A stretch of 64,000 bases of DNA from Spongilla lacustris. Taxonomy: Eukaryota; Porifera; Demospongiae; Spongillida; Spongillidae. The number at the start of each line of letters is the position of its first letter. The first letter of the stretch is position 1. A program made the translations under genes and the position numbers. Below, in pieces: positions 58,733 through 64,000 of this stretch. The notes beneath the pieces were generated by a model. That model worked only from the letters and a program-made list of their open reading frames with translations, made no database searches and was not told the DNA's origin. The stretch is from the NCBI GenBank assembly GCA_949361645.1, contig OX442428.1, forward strand, positions 5,122,461-5,186,460, given 5' to 3'.

Positions 58733-59149
58733 AAAAAAACAATTAAGAATTTAAGCAATTCGAGGGACGAATATGGGGTGGAGCTCAGTGGCACGTGATA
58801 ATGTGCAAGTTGAAGGGGTTGGAGCTAATACGGTGCGTTAATGGTTGCGTCACTAGTGCATAACTAGTGCGCATGCGTAACTGAGGTGAAATAGTTGTTG
58901 CCTCTTACTTTCAGTTTAAGAGGTGAAAAAAATATTTGCTTTTGGCTTCGAAACGGGTGTCTAAACATGGTTTCACTTTTAAAGTTGTTAATTTGTTGTG
59001 TTTATTAAATTTAATTAAGCATCGTTAATAAAATGATGTAAACACATTTGCCTAACCTCAAGTTGTTAGTTTCTAAATATCAGATTTTTCTCATACTCCT
59101 ATCAAAAGTTATTCCTGTTCAAAAGCATTGCTTTCTTTCATGAACAACC

Positions 59150-59720
59150 GGTGAATTTTGCTCACTCTACTTGTGCATTAATTGTACCTTGTACACTGAG
59201 TGTATTTCATGTATCATAGCTGGTGGCACCCTTTCAGCTTCTACCCTGAATAACCACTTTAACCCCATGATCATGTCATGGTGTGCCACACATCTGGTAG
59301 CACCCAATTCAAGACGTGACTCAGCGTCACACTTGGTCCAAGGTCAGGGCCTCCATTCCTGCTTAGACAGCATAGGGCATGCATGGGAAGCATATAGTGT
59401 GTTGAAAGGGCGCTTTGTCTAAGGTTCGTAGGTCAAAGCTATCTCCTAACTAGATTGCCCTTATGTCTAGTTCCTTGTACTGCGATATCTAAATGTTCTT
59501 GGGAAAGCAACCACATATATAGCCTGTTTATCAATTACCTGAATTTTGCTGACTCTACTTGTGCATTGATGATTGTACCTATAGTATGCTGTATTTCATG
59601 TCATACATCAAATGGCTGGAGGCACCATTGGGCTTCTACTGTTAGGTCGCACCCAATGGAAAGGCAGCCAGCGGTCCAAGACTTGGCCTGATGGGCACAG
59701 CCAGTCACCAGGTTGGCACC
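59150..59720 (+). repeat. Diverged tandem duplication of about 375 bp
   Basis: GAATTTTGCT, ACTCTACTTGTGCATT, TGTATTTCATGT and a GCACCCAAT block recur at about 59152-59350 and 59528-59700. No gene. Confidence 0.65.
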
Positions 59721-61099
59721 TGACCTGTCTTGGGCAAACTGTTATCCGTCAAGAGAAGGTAAGAGGGAAGAGTACATTGGCCATTGTAACTTTTCCCTCA
59801 CAAAGTGACCCCCCCCCCCCCCCCGCCCCCATGTATATATAAATCAGGCTAAAAGCCAACAATTACCATGTCATGCAACTGTTCTAGTTGGCTACGGCAA
59901 TCAGTGACTTGCACAGCTGATACTACACCTTTGATACATGTTGGGTGAAGTAAGTATGATATAGGCGTTTTAATTTATATGGTACAGAGTTTTAATTGGA
60001 CCTGCTTGTATATATGCAATGTCTAAGTTTGTCAAAGGATGTATTAAGCAGCAGAGAAAAGATATATTCTTAACAGGGTCTGCATGGGCCTGAGACTATA
60101 CTGCCATTCTTTATCCAGGTTGATGTTGAATTGAGTATTGTATTTATAATATAATATTATATTATTATAATATATATAATTATTATAAATATATCAGTGG
60201 ATGGTGTTTATTCTAACACATGCCAGGATTGCTAGCATACTCTCATCGACTGAGACGGTGCAACACTGTGATGCCCTCATGGGGTTAAGGTGGTTGGTTA
60301 GGGTAGAACCTCAAAGGCCCCCATATCATTGAGTGTACAAGATGCAATCATTTCACAAGTGGAGTGGAGTGTAGGTTAGCAAAATTCAGGTCATTGATAG
60401 GCTGGCTATGAGGCTTTCACAATAACATCCTTCAGTACAATACCTGGAACTAGACAATCTAGTTTGGGGATACATTGTATAGAAGGAAGGGTTGCAGGCA
60501 GAGAGCAGACTTGACCTGCTAACCTTAGGCAAAGCCCGGGCCCCTATTAACAGCCTACTCATGCCCTTACTTATAAAGAAGAAATTAAAACACATCAGGT
60601 GGGGCAAGCTGCTGTAGCTAAGACAAAATAGGGAGGTGAAATTCAAGAATTGTACAGCTGCCAATGATGAACTAATTAAGAGAGTGAAGAGGCAGAAATA
60701 TTATTTAATTAGGAGCAGCCAAAGTCAACATTTCCCCTACAGTGACTGTTCCATCTATTGAAGAACTGCATCCTAGCAATACTTGTGGTGTGCTGGAGTA
60801 TGATGGTATTGAGTCATAACAGTTCCATGTTTCTTAGTACCTCTTATGGCTTAACTGATGACCCTGTCATCTGGTGCTATAGGATATGGTTTCTGTTGAC
60901 TTGAAAGGTCTGCTAAAAATCATTTGTGCTTTGATGATAATAGGGGTCCCCTCAAAGGTGAGGTTGGTGGTGGTGATGTGGTGATGATGTTAGTCCTGAA
61001 GTGGACCAAAATAATTCAATGGATTGACTTGGTGATGGGCCGGGATAGAAGTAGGTGATGTTTGCCAGATGTGATGATTGTTCAATAGACCTTGACATG
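59721..61099. other. Intergenic, no gene seen
   Basis: Poly-C run at about 59810-59824 and an A/T-only stretch at about 60140-60195. Short frames only. Confidence 0.5.
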
Positions 61100-61225
61100 G
61101 TGTGGGTGGATTTAGCGATGGTGCATACTGACTTGGTGATAGGGTGGAGGTGGGTGGAGTCAGTGATGGTGCATACTGACTTGGTGATAGGGTGGAGGTG
61201 CAGGGTAGAGTCAGTGATGGTTGTC
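61100..61225 (+). repeat. Short tandem repeat, about 55 bp
   Basis: GATGGTGCATACTGACTTGG followed by TGATAGGGTGGAGGTG occurs twice, with partial flanking copies. Confidence 0.8.
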
Positions 61226-61299
61226 AGATGTGGAGATTGTTCAGTAGACCTGGCCTTGGTGGTGGTTGGTTGTTAGCTGAACTTAAGTGTTATGTTTGA

Positions 61300-61480
61300 T
61301 GTTTGCACTCAGTAACAATGGTGTTCAGCGAAGCCGATTATTGCAATGGAACAAGAAGATTGTGGAAAACATGAAAGAGATTGAGATGAGGAAGGTGACC
61401 TCACTTAGGGACGAGATGGTCATCTGTAGTGGAGGATACAGCGAACTCAAGAGAGTAATGATGGTGAGCTGGAGAGAGTA
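61300..61480 (+). CDS. Possible exon, coiled-coil-like
   Basis: A frame without stops reads NNGVQRSRLLQWNKKIVENM and continues Lys/Glu-rich. It follows a pyrimidine-rich TTTGCACTCAG that could be a splice acceptor; GTAATG near 61457 could be a donor. I do not recognise the sequence and it may be chance. Confidence 0.2.
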
Positions 61481-61905
61481 GACATTGGTAGAAGGAACAA
61501 CATAGCCATGAAGGAGGCTGAGATCAAGGCAGCAGAGGAAGATGTGACCGTGATAAAAGAGAGTTAAGTGAAGAAGAGTTAAAGTTGGAACAAGGAGGAG
61601 ATCGAGGAGAAGAAGTTGGTGGAAGGGGGACCATTGTCAGATGAGATACTGGTGAGGGAGGAGTCAGTGTCTGCATGTAGTGGAGATGGTGTTGGTACCT
61701 TAGTAAGCTCAAGGGAGTGAGAGTAGATGGTAGCAGAAGAAACCGTGGTGCTGGAGGAGAATGGGGCCATGAAGGAAACCAGACTTGTGGTGGCAAGGCT
61801 GTCGGATTAAGGCAACAGAGAGTAACTTAGTGGAACCGAAGCTGTGTTATTAAAGTGTATACAATATGTGTTGTCTATGCACTGGGAGCAAAAATTCCAT
61901 GGAAG

Positions 61906-62158
61906 AAGTAAATAAAAACATTCTCTATGAGAAAGTTAGTGGTATATAGGATTTGAAGGCAATGTTGATGTAAAAAGGAAGGGAACAAGGGATTCAGTGG
62001 AGATATACAATAATTATTCCTATATTTAGCAAAACGATTGTAATGACGTTCTATACAGTGCTAAATATAGGAATAATTATTGTATATCTCCACTGAATCC
62101 CTTGTTCCCTTCATTTTTACACCACCATTGCCTTCAAATCCTATATACCACTAACTTT
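61906..62158. mobile_element. Foldback MITE family, copy 3 (right end truncated)
   Basis: 253 bp. The left end matches copies 1 and 2; the right arm stops at CACTAACTTT and lacks the outer 28 bp. The copy-specific inner arm GATTCAGTGGAGATATACAA is perfectly mirrored. Loop of about 32 bp. Confidence 0.92.
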
Positions 62159-62599
62159 GGTGGATGGATGGAAGCCTCACTTCATATAAAGCATATCGTA
62201 GCTTATAGCTCTGCATACGCTGCTGCTGCTCCCTTTTTGTGAGCATTAGAAGCGGATCCGTCATCGATGCCCTTAGAGAACTTACAACTACTATATGATC
62301 GATCTACTTTTCCCCTTCGCTGGTTGAAATCACCTTGCAAAACTCAGCAGCACAACGACTCCCCTGTTGCATTAGGAAGGCAGATAAGCTGTTTGAGGAA
62401 GCTTTATATTAGCAACCACTGCTCAGAAGAAACACTTTAATATCCTAGTACCAGTGCAACTAACAGGACTGCATCAACATCCATATTGAGCCTCTGACTT
62501 TCATGCATGTGGCTGCAATTTGATTGTAGCGTTGAAATTCCAATGCCGTAACTGCCCATTGGCCATGATTTAGCAACTTTCCTCGTACGGTGATGTAAT

Positions 62600-63060
62600 C
62601 CATCCAACTGTGGTTAGAGGGTTAGGGTACGAGACTATGTGAGTGTAGGTGGTGTGTGTGGACATTGGGATGAGTGCAGGTTGTGTAAGTGTGTTGTAGG
62701 TGTTTGATGATGGGAGGTGGTCTGCTGGTGATTGTAAGTGGTATGTATGAACTTTGGGATGAGTGCACATTGTCTGGAGGAGGTTGGTGTGTGAAGATGG
62801 AAGTGGTTTGCATGAGTGTATGGGCTTTGGGGAGAGTACACATGGAGGAGGGTTGGTGTGTTGCATGAATGTATGCCGGTGTGTGATAAAGGTGTACTAA
62901 GGGATGAGGGCAATGGTTACTGTGTTGTATGAGTGTACACGGATGTGGGTAGAGGTGGTTTGTGTGAGTGCTGGGTGAATGTCTGGATGAGTGCGTGTTG
63001 TGTTTGGAGTGTGGTAAGTTATAAGCAGCTAGGTATATGCAGCTGTAAGTGGAGTGTCTA
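62600..63060. repeat. G/T-rich irregular repeats
   Basis: Recurrent GGATGAGTG, GTGTGTTG and GGAGGAGGTTGGTGTG blocks without a fixed period. Minus-strand Pro/Thr/His-rich frames here are composition artefacts. Confidence 0.6.
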
Positions 63061-63174
63061 ATGATGGGAAGTGGTTTTGTGATATGTGTGAGGAGGGATT
63101 GTGTGTTGTATGATTGTATACATGTATGAGTGACTTTGCAGATAGTATGGATAAAATGGGTGATGGGATGATTG

Positions 63175-63335
63175 GTATTGAGTATATACTGGCTGAATTT
63201 TCAATATCATGCACTTCTATCTCTGCCTGTAGGAGTTCTAGCTCCAACCCATCTTCCTCTACTTGGTTGTTGTCCACTTGAATGCTTCTTCCAGTTGGCA
63301 TTGGCTCAACTGATGCTGTCAGTAACCATCACTCA
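63175..63335 (-). CDS. Possible acidic exon
   Basis: Minus-strand frame VEPMPTGRSIQVDNNQVEED continuing GLELELLQAEIEVHDIEN. It is less repetitive than its surroundings, with a TACTGACAG-like acceptor upstream and GTATAT as a possible donor. Unrecognised; weak evidence. Confidence 0.2.
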
Positions 63336-63575
63336 GCATCAGCAGTCATCCAGTGCTGTTCACCACTCCAGCTTTGACATGTCTAATAATTCAGTTCATT
63401 GCGTGTTTATTGTTGTAGTGCCTTTTTTATTTTTGTAATGCCCGCTATTGTTATCATTTCTAACAGCTGGGCAACTAGGTTATGATTTTAGTGTGGATGG
63501 TTCACATTGAACATATGTGATGCTAATAGAAGGTTGTTAGTATCTTATCCAGTCACATGTATGTGCAGGTAATTG

Positions 63576-63710
63576 GTAGTCTTGTACCCAGACTCTGATT
63601 CCCACAGCTGCAGATGGATTACATCATTGATATGGTCTTTCCATGTACACATGTAGTGGTGATGTAATTAATCAGCAGCTTGGCAATCAAAGGTCTAGGT
63701 ATGAGACTAC
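63576..63710. mobile_element. MITE with GTAGTCTTGTACCCAGAC ends
   Basis: 135 bp with inverted ends GTAGTCTTGTACCCAGACTC and AGGTCTAGGTATGAGACTAC (several mismatches); AGCTGCAGATGGATTAC is mirrored by GTAATTAATCAGCAGCT. A longer relative of 35367-35455. Confidence 0.75.
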
Positions 63711-63779
63711 ATGTAGTACAATTCCCATGACTAGCGATTGACAGAAACCTATAGAGGACAATTAACCTTAATATTACCT

Positions 63780-64000
63780 TTCCCCCCAGGACAGACACTT
63801 AAATAACCCCAAGGACAAGCTTATTATAAATATCTCGCCCCCGGGACAGGCACGTAAACACCCCCCAGGACAAGCTTCTTGAGTATCCTCCTCCGCCCCT
63901 CCCCTCCAGGACAGGCCGTAAACACCCCCCAGGACAAGCTACTTGAGTATTCTACTTCTCCCCCCCCAAGACAGGCACGTAAACATCCCCCAGGACAAGC
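63780..64000 (+). repeat. Satellite of about 70 bp running off the right edge
   Basis: About 3.5 units with GACAGGCACGTAAACA and CCCCCAGGACAAGCTTCTTG, diverging most in the C-rich spacer. The array continues beyond the window. Confidence 0.85.

Larger units (their letters stand above)
53620..58856. repeat. Inverted-repeat pair about 5 kb apart (possible element G)
   Basis: 53620-53725 and 58733-58856 are inverted copies (GCAACCATTAACGCAC, CTTCAACTTGCACATTATCA, CGTGCCACTGAG). This could be a 5.2-kb TIR element or two copies of one short repeat in opposite orientation. No transposase between them and no clear target duplication. Confidence 0.5.

Noticed and set aside
1..64000. tRNA and rRNA genes
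   Set aside because: Read by eye for cloverleaf-like and rRNA core sequences; only isolated B-box-like motifs and the LTR primer site were found. A dedicated tRNA scan would be decisive.

Overview
The window looks like accessory, transposon-packed chromosomal DNA of a marine invertebrate, most probably a sponge. I base this on a large right-handed beta-helix gene fused to a multi-membrane-segment domain (a protein type I associate with sponge gene families), frequent ACATGTA-type motifs, metazoan-style LTR and RLE retroelements, and many foldback MITEs. No sequence search was possible, so the host call is an inference. No rRNA, tRNA, CRISPR or ordinary intact host gene was recognised.

Bases 1-33535 hold three related giant terminal-inverted-repeat (TIR) elements lying end to end. 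A (1-10729) is truncated by the window start, B spans 10750-26029 and C spans 26048-33535. They are separated only by 18-20 bp of A/T and all end in GGGACAGTTTCC. Each element is itself a palindrome. B carries the only substantial gene, a DUF7869-like protein (11321-13207) that reads through one in-frame TAG into a tail with two C2H2 zinc fingers (to 13999). This is the best candidate for the family's transposase. Inside the TIRs lie minisatellite arrays (48-bp, 71-bp and 19-bp units), a shared module X in mirrored copies, and a short loop. A is interrupted by a 4.5-kb Ty3/gypsy LTR element (2418-6951) with a tRNA-Leu-type primer site and one in-frame stop.

A 1-kb TIR element D (33541-34568) with a broken transposase-like remnant abuts C. 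Then come small MITEs, including one of three copies of a foldback family whose arms mirror each other within a copy but differ between copies.

From 36431 to 52668 lies one disrupted host gene: signal peptide, beta-helix repeats, cysteine-rich stretch, then 7-9 membrane segments. It is split by two insertions that each left target duplications in the coding sequence: E (37611-49681, 12 kb, 7-bp duplication, long TIRs) and F (49804-50330, 10-bp duplication). E encloses a decayed R2-like reverse transcriptase with a C-terminal restriction-like endonuclease signature (41303-44255).

Bases 52669-64000 contain no gene I can recognise. They hold MITEs, an inverted-repeat pair 5 kb apart, CA/GT-rich tracts, local duplications, two weak exon candidates and a satellite running off the right edge.
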